DNA of 37,435 nucleotides from Aquificaceae bacterium (GTDB lineage: Bacteria; Aquificota; Aquificia; Aquificales; Aquificaceae), in contig JALWEG010000031.1 of assembly GCA_027014155.1 (NCBI GenBank), positions 1 to 37,435 of the forward strand, written 5' to 3'. How positions within the stretch are numbered: position 1 is the first letter of the stretch; each line of letters starts with the position of its first letter. The position numbers and the translations under genes are program-made. Under the pieces are notes generated by a model that was given only the letters and a program-made list of their open reading frames with translations, was not told the DNA's origin and ran no database searches. Positions 15,052 through 22,491 of this stretch are shown one piece after another.

Positions 15052-16011
15052 ATGAGCAGATACCTCAGCCTAAAGGAATATCTACTAAATAGGTATGGCA
15101 AAAGAGTTCAGAAGATAACCGTTGCCCTGCCCTTTACGTGTCCCAACAGGGACGGGAGCAAGGCGTGGGGTGGGTGCACCTTTTGTGCCGAAGGCTCAAA
15201 GCCCTCCATGCTGAGCGCAGAGGTTCCCCTCAGAGACCAGATAAGAGAGGGTATAGAGAGAGCTAAAAGGAAATACGGAGAAGACATATACTTCTTCGTG
15301 TATTACCAGTCCTACACCAACACCTACGCCGACGTAGAAACCCTCAAGGAGGTTTACGATACCGCCCTTGAGTTTGACGGTGTCGTGGGCATAGACGTAG
15401 GGACGAGGCCCGACTGCGTGCCAGAGGAGGTTTTACATCTCCTCTCGGGATACGCTCAAAGAGGACTGGAGGTATGGCTTGAGCTGGGACTTCAGTCGGC
15501 CAACTTTGAGACCCTAAAGAGGATAAACAGGGCGCACGGGGTATCCGACTTCGTTGATGCCGTTCTAAGAGCCAAGAGCCTTCCTCTCAAGGTGTGCACC
15601 CACATGATAATAGGGCTTCCCGACGAAGGCAGGGAGGACGTCATAGAAACCGCAAAGCTGATTGCCTCTCTGCCGGTGGACGGAGTGAAGATACACCCGC
15701 TTCACATAATAGAGGGAACGCTCATGGCCAACCAATACAGGAGGGGAGAGATAAAGACTCTGTCCATGGAAGAGTACGTGTCCCTATGTGCCGACGTTAT
15801 TGAGATACTACCACCTTCGGTGGTGATTCACAGACTCACGGGGGAGACGGAGGAAGACAGGCTAATAGCTCCCGAATACTGCTCGCCCAAGATGAAAAAT
15901 AAGGTGCTTGAAGCCGTGCGCCGAGAGCTTGAGAGAAGAGACACATACCAAGGCAGTGTAAATCCCTTCAATCACTCGCCCTCTAAGATTTCCCTCTCTA
16001 TATCAAAGTAA
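15052..16011 (+). CDS. Radical SAM protein, YhcC (TIGR01212) family
   Basis: The 319-aa protein carries the 4Fe-4S/SAM-binding cysteines as C30, C42 and C45 (FTCPNRDG and GGCTFCAEG), the wide C-x11-C-x2-C spacing of the YhcC family instead of the usual C-x3-C-x2-C. Further family segments are YYQSYTNTYA, GIDVGTRPDC, ELGLQSANFETLKRINRAH and MIIGLPDEGREDV. The reaction is not established with certainty; a role in modifying RNA or a cofactor is possible. It starts with no clear Shine-Dalgarno, about 90 bases after the 239-aa gene. Its last 40 bases overlap the convergent metallo-beta-lactamase-fold gene. Confidence 0.9.
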   Translation: MSRYLSLKEYLLNRYGKRVQKITVALPFTCPNRDGSKAWGGCTFCAEGSKPSMLSAEVPLRDQIREGIERAKRKYGEDIYFFVYYQSYTNTYADVETLKEVYDTALEFDGVVGIDVGTRPDCVPEEVLHLLSGYAQRGLEVWLELGLQSANFETLKRINRAHGVSDFVDAVLRAKSLPLKVCTHMIIGLPDEGREDVIETAKLIASLPVDGVKIHPLHIIEGTLMANQYRRGEIKTLSMEEYVSLCADVIEILPPSVVIHRLTGETEEDRLIAPEYCSPKMKNKVLEAVRRELERRDTYQGSVNPFNHSPSKISLSISK

Positions 16012-16946
16012 ACGTAGTAGGCGTTCACAGGGTTTACGCTGTGGAAAACGGGTACCTTTGCGTAGGATATATCCACCTTTATAAGCTCCTCGTTTATATG
16101 CTCCCTCACGTAATCAACATCGTACCCCTCTTCCATGAGTCTCCTTACGGTATTTCTTAAGTCCGTTATATACTTCTTGGTCCACCTGACCCTGTCAAGT
16201 ATCCTTTCCTGCGTCAGCATGGGCTTTCCGTGTCCGGGAAGCAGGATTTTAGGTTTAAGCTCAAGTATCTTGTCCAAACATCTTATCCAAGACTTGGAGT
16301 TGCCAGAACCCAGAAAGGGCAGCCTGCCGTCAAACACCAAATCTCCGCCGAAGAGTATTCCCTCCTTAGGCATCCATACCAGCAGGTCTCCCTTTGTATG
16401 CCCCTTGCATATGTGGGAGATTTCAAAGAGAACGCCGCCGAGGTTTATGGTCATACCCTTATCTATTGCTATGTGGGGAGGCTCTAAGTCTGTGCCTTCC
16501 ATGTGCTTGCCCAGAAGCCTCTGTCTTGATTTGAGAAACGCCTCGCTTGAGGGCTGCGATAGATACTCGTAGGCATCTTCGTGGGCTACGGTTATGGCTC
16601 CGGCTTCTTTCAAAGCCTTTATGCCATAAAAGTGGTCTGTGTGGTAATGGGTGATTACGGCCAACTTTATGGGCTTATCGGTGGTTTTCCTTACCGTTTC
16701 CACGAGCTCCTTACCCAACTTGTAGGTGCTGAGAGTATCTATGACCAGAACGCCTTCGGAGGTAATCACGAAGTAGGCGTTTGATATAAAACCTCTGTTC
16801 TCGGGACTAACCTGCTCGTAAACGCCGAATACGCCGTATATGTTATCCCCCAGCTTCTTTAGGGTTTCGCTAACGTGTTTCGGATACTCGGAGGCCCATG
16901 TATAACCTAAAACTAAAAGAACGAGCAGGAATACCTTAAAACTCAC
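15972..16946 (-). CDS. Exported metallo-beta-lactamase-fold hydrolase, SoxH-like
   Basis: The 324-aa protein has a Sec signal peptide (FKVFLLVLLVLGYTWA) and a complete MBL zinc site: HYHTDH (100-105), a later His in ICKGHTKGD, the Asp in LFGGDLVFDG and the His in LLPGHGKP. MBL proteins of this type (SoxH and quinoprotein-relay-type hydrolases) recur at the ends of sox clusters and may act on periplasmic sulfur intermediates, perhaps thiol-bound ones. The substrate is unknown. It overlaps the upstream DUF302 gene by 11 bases, which places it at the end of the sox operon, and its 3' end overlaps the convergent radical SAM gene by 40 bases. Confidence 0.85.
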   Translation of the reverse strand: MSFKVFLLVLLVLGYTWASEYPKHVSETLKKLGDNIYGVFGVYEQVSPENRGFISNAYFVITSEGVLVIDTLSTYKLGKELVETVRKTTDKPIKLAVITHYHTDHFYGIKALKEAGAITVAHEDAYEYLSQPSSEAFLKSRQRLLGKHMEGTDLEPPHIAIDKGMTINLGGVLFEISHICKGHTKGDLLVWMPKEGILFGGDLVFDGRLPFLGSGNSKSWIRCLDKILELKPKILLPGHGKPMLTQERILDRVRWTKKYITDLRNTVRRLMEEGYDVDYVREHINEELIKVDISYAKVPVFHSVNPVNAYYVYFDIEREILEGE

Positions 16947-17379
16947 CCTTGGTTTCCTTTATAGCCGCCTTTATGTCCTCGTCCGCTACCTTGAACACCT
17001 TAACGGCCTTTTCGTCCAGAAACTTCTTGTATATCTTAAGGAGTGTGGGTATGTTTATATAGCCCACGATAACGTTTCCGTCCCTGTCCTCGTAAAGGTA
17101 AATTCTACAGGGAGCTATGGTGCCGAATTCGGGCATGTCCGGGAGAATATCTTGAGCATAGGTAAGGTTGCAGACCAGAAAGACCGAGAATCTGGGAGGT
17201 TCAGTAGATACGTCTATTACATCTAAGACGTTCATGTTCCTGCCGTCAAGGGCGGTTTTAAGCAGGAGCTTTACGTCCTCAAAGTCCATTCCCTCTATCT
17301 TCTCTTCGTACTCAAACTTAAAGTCAACGGCGAAGGTAAGGCTTAAACCCAGCAGTAAAGTTAGCAGAACCTTTCTCAT
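16936..17379 (-). CDS. Exported DUF302 protein
   Basis: The 147-aa protein starts with a signal peptide (RKVLLTLLLGLSLTFA) followed by a DUF302 domain. Two cysteines, C70 in FLVCNLTYAQ and C91 in TIAPCRIYLYED, are separated by exactly 20 residues. The neighbouring membrane-bound DUF302 protein has the same pair at the same spacing. DUF302 proteins are small alpha/beta proteins of unknown biochemistry, often found in sulfur-oxidising or redox clusters. The start overlaps the stop of the upstream DUF302 gene by four bases (ATGA), a coupled arrangement. It probably acts in the periplasm with the Sox proteins. Confidence 0.85.
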   Translation of the reverse strand: MRKVLLTLLLGLSLTFAVDFKFEYEEKIEGMDFEDVKLLLKTALDGRNMNVLDVIDVSTEPPRFSVFLVCNLTYAQDILPDMPEFGTIAPCRIYLYEDRDGNVIVGYINIPTLLKIYKKFLDEKAVKVFKVADEDIKAAIKETKGEF

Positions 17380-17867
17380 TGGGCAACTCCTTCTATCACC
17401 TTCTTAAGCTTGGAGTAGGTGTCCTTGATGAGCTTTACGTCCTCCTCGCTCAGCTTGGACTTATACTGGTGGATAAACAAGGTCTCTTTTAGAGCGGTTA
17501 TGGAAACACCCCCTTCTTTGTTGTCGTAAACCGCAAGGCTACAGGGTATTAGGTTGCTCAGGAAGGGAACCTTTAGAAGGAGTTCCCTCTTTCCCTCCAC
17601 ATCGCAGGCCAAGACCATGCTGTAGTTGGGAAAGTCCTTAACACCCCTCGCCTTTAGAGCTTTAGACAGGGGAAGAACTCTGATAAGCTTTAAGCCACTC
17701 TTGTTTAAGGAGTCAGAAAGCTCCTCTATCACCTTATCAAAGCTCTTGCCCTGAACCGTTTGGGTGTAGAACATGAGCTTAAAGGGGTTGGCGTAGTTCT
17801 TGTATATAAAGAAAACGAGGGCTCCCACTATCAGGAGCCCTCCCAGTATGAAAAGGATACCTCTCAT
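17376..17867 (-). CDS. Membrane-anchored DUF302 protein
   Basis: The 163-aa protein has one N-terminal membrane helix (GILFILGGLLIVGALVFFIY) and a periplasmic DUF302 domain with C88 (MVLACDVEGK) and C109 (LIPCSLAVYD), again 20 residues apart. The frame extends 15 codons upstream, but GGAGG five bases before the ATG at 17867 and the immediate membrane helix fix the start. The ATG is one base from the soxB stop codon. Its fold is shared with the exported DUF302 protein downstream, so the pair probably arose by duplication and may work as a membrane-bound plus soluble couple. Confidence 0.82.
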   Translation of the reverse strand: MRGILFILGGLLIVGALVFFIYKNYANPFKLMFYTQTVQGKSFDKVIEELSDSLNKSGLKLIRVLPLSKALKARGVKDFPNYSMVLACDVEGKRELLLKVPFLSNLIPCSLAVYDNKEGGVSITALKETLFIHQYKSKLSEEDVKLIKDTYSKLKKVIEGVAQ

Positions 17868-17868
17868 A

Positions 17869-19620
17869 TCAACCTCCGTAGCACTGTCCGTAGGCCTTAT
17901 AAGGCGCGTCAAGCACCTTTACGTTAGGCTCGGTTCTAACCTTTATTTTACCCTTCTTCTTTATGTAGTCTATCAGAATGTCGTAAACGGGAACGGGCTT
18001 GTAATCGGGGTGAACCATGTCCGGAGGAGGAGGAGGTCCGCCGTAAACCGCCATCATATACTCCTTATCCTTCTTAAGGGGCTTGCCTCCTATCTTTACG
18101 TCTCTAATCCTATTATACTGGGGTCCGTTCACCTCTATGGAGTATTCTACGTTCCACATCCTTGACATGTCCCCGCCCTGCTGATAGAAGGGGTCGGGGT
18201 TGAACACGTTGTCGGCAACGTCCTCCCAGACGGTAAGGAGCTGTTCTCCCGTTCTCTTCATTACATAAACGAGTGGGTAGGTTATGGCGGTGTAGTCGTA
18301 AACGTGGTCTCTGGTTATCTTCTGTCCCGGTAAAACGGTCGTTCCCCACCTGTATCCGGGAGAGGTGACTATATCAAGTCCTCCGTAGTAATCGCTAATC
18401 GCCTCTCCCACCAGCCAGTCCCACGTGGAGAAGAAGGTATCCCTCTTGTAGAGCATAACTTCGGCTTCACCTATAACCTCGTCAAGCTTGTACTTCTTGG
18501 TTACCTCTTTCTTGTATCTCTCCACGAGTTTCTGAGCCTCTTTGTCGGCAGGTATGAGGTTAGAAGCCACGGGGTAAAGCTTGAACTTGAAGTCCCTTAT
18601 CTTACCCTTCTGCACGTCAAGGTCTAACCTTCCCACAAACTTACCGTGGGAGCCGGCTATGACTATGAGGGTCTTGCCTACCTTTACAGCAGTCGGTGTG
18701 ACGTCGTGTGTGTGTCCGGAGATTATCACGTCTATGCCCTTGACCTTCTCCGCAAGGGCCATATCAAGGGGCAGTCCGTCGTGAGACAGCAGTATCACCG
18801 CGTCAACCTTGTGCTTCTGTCTAAGCTCGTCAACGAACTGCTGCATCTGGTCCTCGCGCACTCCGAAGCTCCAACCCTCAACGAACTGTTTGGGATTGGC
18901 TATGGGTGTGTAAGGGAAGGAGTTTCCTATTATTCCCAGCTTTGCACCGCCCACCTCTCTTATGGAGTAGGGCTTGAATATTAGGTCTCCGAAAAGCTCG
19001 TCCACAACGTTCTGGGTTATGAACTCACACCCGCCCCTCTTGAGGTCTTCAATCCTCTGCATGAATATATCTTTTCCGAAGGTAAAGTCCCAGTGGGCGA
19101 CCATCAGGTCAAAGCCCGTGAGGGTCATCCAGTCAACCACGGACTTGCCGTCGGTGAAGGTTCCTATGGCAGAGGTGACCCACGTATCGCCGCCGTCCAT
19201 TACCAGGACCTTATCCCTTCCCCTCTCGGCTATCACGTTCTTTATTATGGTGGTTATGTGGGCTGCACCGCCCATCTTACCGAACTTGTGTGCCAGCTTG
19301 GGAAAGTCCAAGCAGCTGGTGAAGTAAGCCTCAAGGGTGCCGGGCGCTATCTTGTAATACTTGAGAAACTCTTTGCCCGTTATGTATCCGGGCTTACCCA
19401 TCAACTTCTTGGGCGCCACGAGATTCATAGGCTCGGCGAAGTATAAAGGTTCAAGGTGAGCGTGAAGGTCCGTCGTAAACAGCAGGGTCACGTTCCCTAC
19501 GGGCTTGAACCTCATGATGTCCTCGTAGGACATCTTGGCGAGCGCCTGAACGGGATTGGCCGTTAGAAAGGCACCCGTTACCAGTGCCAGCTCCAAGAAA
19601 TCTCTTCGCGTCATGTGCAT
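17869..19620 (-). CDS. soxB: SoxB, thiosulfohydrolase
   Basis: The 583-aa protein releases sulfate from the SoxY-bound thiosulfonate by hydrolysis, using two manganese ions in the periplasm. A Tat signal (TRRDFLELALVTGAFL) begins at once. Metallophosphoesterase-type motifs follow: FTTDLHAHLEP, VMDGGDTW, MVAHWDFTFGKD (the SoxB variant of the GNHD box), LLSHDGLPLD and ISGHTHDVTP. The 5'-nucleotidase-like C-terminal domain is complete. AGGAGG lies eight bases before the first ATG. A strong hairpin with a T-run separates it from soxX upstream, so soxB probably receives less transcription than soxYZAX. Confidence 0.96.
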   Translation of the reverse strand: MHMTRRDFLELALVTGAFLTANPVQALAKMSYEDIMRFKPVGNVTLLFTTDLHAHLEPLYFAEPMNLVAPKKLMGKPGYITGKEFLKYYKIAPGTLEAYFTSCLDFPKLAHKFGKMGGAAHITTIIKNVIAERGRDKVLVMDGGDTWVTSAIGTFTDGKSVVDWMTLTGFDLMVAHWDFTFGKDIFMQRIEDLKRGGCEFITQNVVDELFGDLIFKPYSIREVGGAKLGIIGNSFPYTPIANPKQFVEGWSFGVREDQMQQFVDELRQKHKVDAVILLSHDGLPLDMALAEKVKGIDVIISGHTHDVTPTAVKVGKTLIVIAGSHGKFVGRLDLDVQKGKIRDFKFKLYPVASNLIPADKEAQKLVERYKKEVTKKYKLDEVIGEAEVMLYKRDTFFSTWDWLVGEAISDYYGGLDIVTSPGYRWGTTVLPGQKITRDHVYDYTAITYPLVYVMKRTGEQLLTVWEDVADNVFNPDPFYQQGGDMSRMWNVEYSIEVNGPQYNRIRDVKIGGKPLKKDKEYMMAVYGGPPPPPDMVHPDYKPVPVYDILIDYIKKKGKIKVRTEPNVKVLDAPYKAYGQCYGG

Positions 19621-19654
19621 CTTAACTACCTCCTGCCCTTTTTAGGGGTATAGA

Positions 19655-19682
19655 CAAAATAAAAGGGGGCTTACAAGCCCCC
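19655..19682 (-). terminator. Rho-independent (partial) terminator between soxX and soxB
   Basis: On the minus strand an 8-bp perfect stem (GGGGGCTT / AAGCCCCC, two-base apical gap that would open to a larger loop) is followed directly by TTTTATTTTGT. It lies 38 bases after the soxX stop and 35 bases before the soxB start. As nothing suggests a new promoter in the 35 bases before soxB, leaky termination that lowers soxB relative to soxYZAX is the likely effect. Confidence 0.8.
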
Positions 19683-19720
19683 TGCACACCCCTTCAAAAA
19701 GGTATTAAAAAGTTGTTAGC

Positions 19721-20296
19721 TTACTTGTTTATGGGAGAGTTGGAGTCGTGGAGAAACGCCGTAACGTGAGCGATCTGTTCCGGCGATAGGATTCCGTGAA
19801 CCCCGAACCTGAACATGGCACTACAGGGCTGTATAGACCACGGGTTGTATATTCTCTGGTAGGTGGTCTTAGGGTCTATACCCCTCTTGCCGTATCCTCT
19901 GAGAGAAGGTCCTATGTTTCCGCAGGCTATTATGCTCGGGTCTCCGCAATGGCAAGCGTAGCAGTTTCCTTTACCCTTTCCACCCTTCTTCGGGTCTCCG
20001 AAGAGCTTCTCTCCCTTCTTCCAGTCGCCCACCACTCCGCCTTTGGGATACTTTATGGTGGCAAGCATATCCTTCTTGAACTGCTCCAAAGGTATTCCTT
20101 CGGGAACCAGCTGCTTTTCGTTGGAACAGGCCTTCTGATATTTGTCTTGCTTGGCCAAGGCGGCTCTGAACTTCTCTTCCTTAGACATCTTCTTAGCAGG
20201 CTTGGCGGCCTTCTGCTCGGCCTTAGAAGCGGGTGCCTGACAGGCCACTATGGCTCCCACTCCGAGAATTAAACTTGCAAAGGCTATCTTCTTCAT
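19721..20296 (-). CDS. soxX: SoxX, c-type cytochrome (probable lipoprotein)
   Basis: The 191-aa protein is the single-heme partner of SoxA in the complex that couples thiosulfate to SoxY. It has one heme c site CYACH (112-116) and a likely axial methionine in SAMFRFG (M161), followed by the typical HGILSPEQIAHVTAFL. The signal sequence ends in GAIVAC, a plausible lipobox with Cys19 as the lipidated residue, followed by an Ala/Lys linker. That would tether SoxX to a membrane, whereas classical SoxX is soluble. It lies 13 bases after soxA and is followed by the operon-internal hairpin. Confidence 0.93.
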   Translation of the reverse strand: MKKIAFASLILGVGAIVACQAPASKAEQKAAKPAKKMSKEEKFRAALAKQDKYQKACSNEKQLVPEGIPLEQFKKDMLATIKYPKGGVVGDWKKGEKLFGDPKKGGKGKGNCYACHCGDPSIIACGNIGPSLRGYGKRGIDPKTTYQRIYNPWSIQPCSAMFRFGVHGILSPEQIAHVTAFLHDSNSPINK

Positions 20297-20309
20297 TACT
20301 ACCCCTCCT

Positions 20310-21125
20310 TTACCTTAGTAGTCCGGGAACCTCTATGGTTGCTCCGTTGGCTGCCTTCTTCATGAACAGCTCAAGGGCCACTATCTCCTTCATGTAGTAA
20401 GGCGGCTTCTTCACCCAATCCTTCTTCTTGTGCCACTTCTTACCCAAATAAAGGAAGTAGCTCTTGTAGCAGCCCCTTATCCTGTCCTCCATAGTCCAGA
20501 GCTTATCCTTTGAGAACCTGTAAGCGGGCCAGTGAGCGTAAAGCTTATCCCTAACCGGAGCACCCAGCTTCTGAAGCCTTATCCTGTAGCCGGCGTATAT
20601 CTCGTGGCATATGGCACAGGACAGGTCTCTTCCTCCGACTCTCTGATACCAGAGCTTCTTACCGAATTCGTACAGCTCCTTCTCCTGAGGGTCATCAAGG
20701 GTTACGTTTATCTTCATACCGTTGCTGAGGGTGGCAACGTATCCCGCAAGGGGAACCCTGTACTTCTTGGTGAACTTCTTCTTGAACTTCTTGTCGTTGG
20801 GAAAGCCCATGTATTTGGTCATACAGGCCTTGATTCTTATGTCTATATCGGCAACCTTGCCTATGTCTTTGTAGTATCTGGGCATCTTAGCGTACGCACC
20901 TACGAGCTTTGCCCCGTCTTGGCCGTGGCAAGAGGCGCAGGTCTTGCCGTTGGGCCCCTTAAGGTTATGGAAGTAATCGTTTCCTTCGTCAACTATAACG
21001 TCGCTGGGAAGTATCCCCATCTCCTTGAGCTGCTTAACTTGGTCAGGAGTGGGAACGTCCGCAGAAAACCCTACAGCGACACCCCCAACCAACGCCAGAC
21101 CTACCAAAAACTTTTTATTCTTCAT
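20310..21125 (-). CDS. soxA: SoxA, diheme c-type cytochrome
   Basis: The 271-aa protein with SoxX catalyses oxidative coupling of thiosulfate to the SoxY cysteine. It has a signal peptide (KKFLVGLALVGGVAVGFSA) and two heme sites, CASCH (63-67) and CAICH (170-174). Two further cysteines, C101 (IKACMTKYMGFP) and C219 (RGCYKS), fall where diheme SoxA proteins place their axial thiolates; the second is the modified active-site cysteine. It is the diheme form. It is strongly basic (many Lys), as expected for binding the acidic SoxYZ. It lies 11 bases after soxZ with a clear ribosome-binding site. Confidence 0.94.
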   Translation of the reverse strand: MKNKKFLVGLALVGGVAVGFSADVPTPDQVKQLKEMGILPSDVIVDEGNDYFHNLKGPNGKTCASCHGQDGAKLVGAYAKMPRYYKDIGKVADIDIRIKACMTKYMGFPNDKKFKKKFTKKYRVPLAGYVATLSNGMKINVTLDDPQEKELYEFGKKLWYQRVGGRDLSCAICHEIYAGYRIRLQKLGAPVRDKLYAHWPAYRFSKDKLWTMEDRIRGCYKSYFLYLGKKWHKKKDWVKKPPYYMKEIVALELFMKKAANGATIEVPGLLR

Positions 21126-21136
21126 CTTTCCCCTCC

Positions 21137-21469
21137 TTAGGCTACGTTGATGTTAACACTCTTCTCCCACTTGCCTCCTTTGTTGTCGGCATATACCACC
21201 TTTAAAGTGCCCGACTGCTCCGCCTTCAACTTTATGGCGAAATAAGGGTTCTTACTTATACCCGGAGATGAGTGTATTTTCGTGACCAGCTGGTCGTTGA
21301 GGTAGAAGTCTATATGGGTTATGTAGTGGGCGGGTATTATCTTACCGGTCTTCTTGTCCTTCCTGAGACCGGTTTCCATGGGGTGGGTTATAACCATCTG
21401 GACCTTGAAAACCTGGCCCTTGGATACCTTCCTGGGAACCCTGACTATAGCTCTTCCTACTGATGCCAT
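21137..21469 (-). CDS. soxZ: SoxZ, sulfur carrier partner of SoxY
   Basis: The 110-aa cytoplasm-made protein lacks its own signal and is presumably exported with SoxY through the Tat pathway. Its immunoglobulin-like fold is recognisable from VQMVITHPMETGLRKDKKTG, PAHYITHIDFYLND and NPYFAIKLKAEQSGTLKVVY. GGGAGG lies eight bases before the ATG. Length is normal for the family. It forms the SoxYZ heterodimer that carries sulfur intermediates between SoxAX and SoxB. Confidence 0.95.
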   Translation of the reverse strand: MASVGRAIVRVPRKVSKGQVFKVQMVITHPMETGLRKDKKTGKIIPAHYITHIDFYLNDQLVTKIHSSPGISKNPYFAIKLKAEQSGTLKVVYADNKGGKWEKSVNINVA

Positions 21470-21511
21470 CTCTTAACCTCCCTAAAAAGTTTTTTTAAAG
21501 GATATTCGGTA

Positions 21512-21964
21512 TTAACCACAACCACCTACGGTGACCTTAACCTCTTTAAAAGCGCTCAAGTAAGAGCCGTCCTTCATCTTGATAACGGCTCTGACGGGAG
21601 AAGTCTTACCCATCTTCACCCTCGTAGCGAAGTAAACCTCTCCGTTGGCGGGAGATATGTCAACCTGTGCTACGTAGGGGTTAGGGTTCTTATCAATGAA
21701 AATGTACAGAGCCTCAACTTGCTGAGCAGGAATCTTTGCACTGACCTCAACGGGCACGTTAGCTCCGGACTCGGCTATGGTGGGAGCCTTGACCTTTATA
21801 AGCTCGGAAGCTTGCAGGTCCTTCTGGGTTATACCCAGCTTCTCTTTTAGGGCGTCGTCCAAGCTCTTTTTGGCAGCGAAGGACTGCCCTACAAATCCCG
21901 GAGCCACCAGTAAGGTTGCAGCCCCGACTCCTGCTACTTTAAACAGGTCTCTCCTTGAGAGCAT
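21512..21964 (-). CDS. soxY: SoxY, sulfur carrier protein
   Basis: The 150-aa protein has a Tat signal (SRRDLFKVAGVGAATLLV) and ends in VKVTVGGCG, the swinging-arm GGCG with the cysteine that holds the substrate. The mature part shows the expected beta-sandwich, including VEALYIFIDKNPNPYVAQVD and GKTSPVRAVIKMKDGSYLSA. Intermediates stay bound to this cysteine while SoxAX and SoxB act. The ATG lies one base after the soxW stop, and a good Shine-Dalgarno sits in the soxW end. Confidence 0.96.
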   Translation of the reverse strand: MLSRRDLFKVAGVGAATLLVAPGFVGQSFAAKKSLDDALKEKLGITQKDLQASELIKVKAPTIAESGANVPVEVSAKIPAQQVEALYIFIDKNPNPYVAQVDISPANGEVYFATRVKMGKTSPVRAVIKMKDGSYLSAFKEVKVTVGGCG

Positions 21965-21965
21965 C

Positions 21966-22382
21966 TCAGCACCTCCTTAGGTTGGATTTTTTACAGATTT
22001 GTTTAAGAATCGCTATAAAATCGTCTGCCTCGCGGCTTCCAAACAGCTCGGATATAACCTTACCCCTCTTGGGGTCGTAAAAGACTATGTAGGGAGTTCC
22101 GAAAACGTTGAATTTCTCCTCCAAACTCTCGGGCATATCGTCCACATCTACGGAAACTACTATGAACTTATCGCTTATATACCTTTCCACGTCCGGGTCA
22201 ACCAGGACGTAGTTCTCCATCTGCCAGCAGTAGGGACAGTGGTCGCTGGAGAAGTATATCATCAAGTTCTTACCTTCACGCTTTGCCACGTCCACGGCCT
22301 TGTCAAAATCCGACAGCCACAGAGCTTGTCCAAAGGCCAAACTCAGGGTTAAGCTCAGAACCGGAATTAACATGCGGCGCAT
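21966..22382 (-). CDS. soxW: Periplasmic thioredoxin-like protein, SoxW-like
   Basis: The 138-aa protein has a short signal peptide and a thioredoxin fold with redox motif CPYC (49-52) in FSSDHCPYCWQME and the cis-proline loop FGTPYIVFYD. It resembles SoxW / thioredoxin_7 proteins that keep the SoxY cysteine reduced. Two more cysteines, C130 and C138, lie in the C-terminal tail and could form a second disulfide. It is the first gene of the sox operon. Two in-frame ATGs are possible (22382 and 22373); neither has a good Shine-Dalgarno, and the first is kept because it gives the longer signal peptide. Confidence 0.85.
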   Translation of the reverse strand: MRRMLIPVLSLTLSLAFGQALWLSDFDKAVDVAKREGKNLMIYFSSDHCPYCWQMENYVLVDPDVERYISDKFIVVSVDVDDMPESLEEKFNVFGTPYIVFYDPKRGKVISELFGSREADDFIAILKQICKKSNLRRC

Positions 22383-22385
22383 GAC

Positions 22386-22414
22386 TTAATAATTTAAAAA
22401 AAAGCTTGTGCCAA
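22386..22414 (-). promoter_or_regulatory. Candidate sox operon promoter
   Basis: On the minus strand TTGGCA (22409-22414, five of six) and TATTAA (22386-22391, four of six) are 17 bases apart, with a T-tract in the spacer. The -10 ends only three bases before the first soxW ATG, so if this is the promoter the real soxW start may be the second ATG at 22373. Confidence 0.4.
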
Positions 22415-22447
22415 GGGTTTGACGACTTCCTTATATGCGAATAAGAC

Positions 22448-22488
22448 ATCTTAATTAGGTAATATTCTTAATTGCTTAATTTCTTAAT
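22448..22488. repeat. Direct 8-bp repeats upstream of the sox promoter
   Basis: Three head-to-tail 8-bp units (TTCTTAAT, TGCTTAAT, TTCTTAAT at 22465-22488) and a fourth (ATCTTAAT at 22448-22455), nine bases away from them, fill the gap between the pilQ stop and the sox promoter. Repeats of this size about 70-110 bases before the expected start look like an activator binding array. Confidence 0.55.
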
Positions 22489-22491
22489 GTC

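Noticed and set aside
22395-22414. Sigma-54-type promoter before the sox operon (TTGGCAC)
   Set aside because: The -24-like TTGGCAC is present, but no GC occurs at the required -12 position; a T-run stands there.
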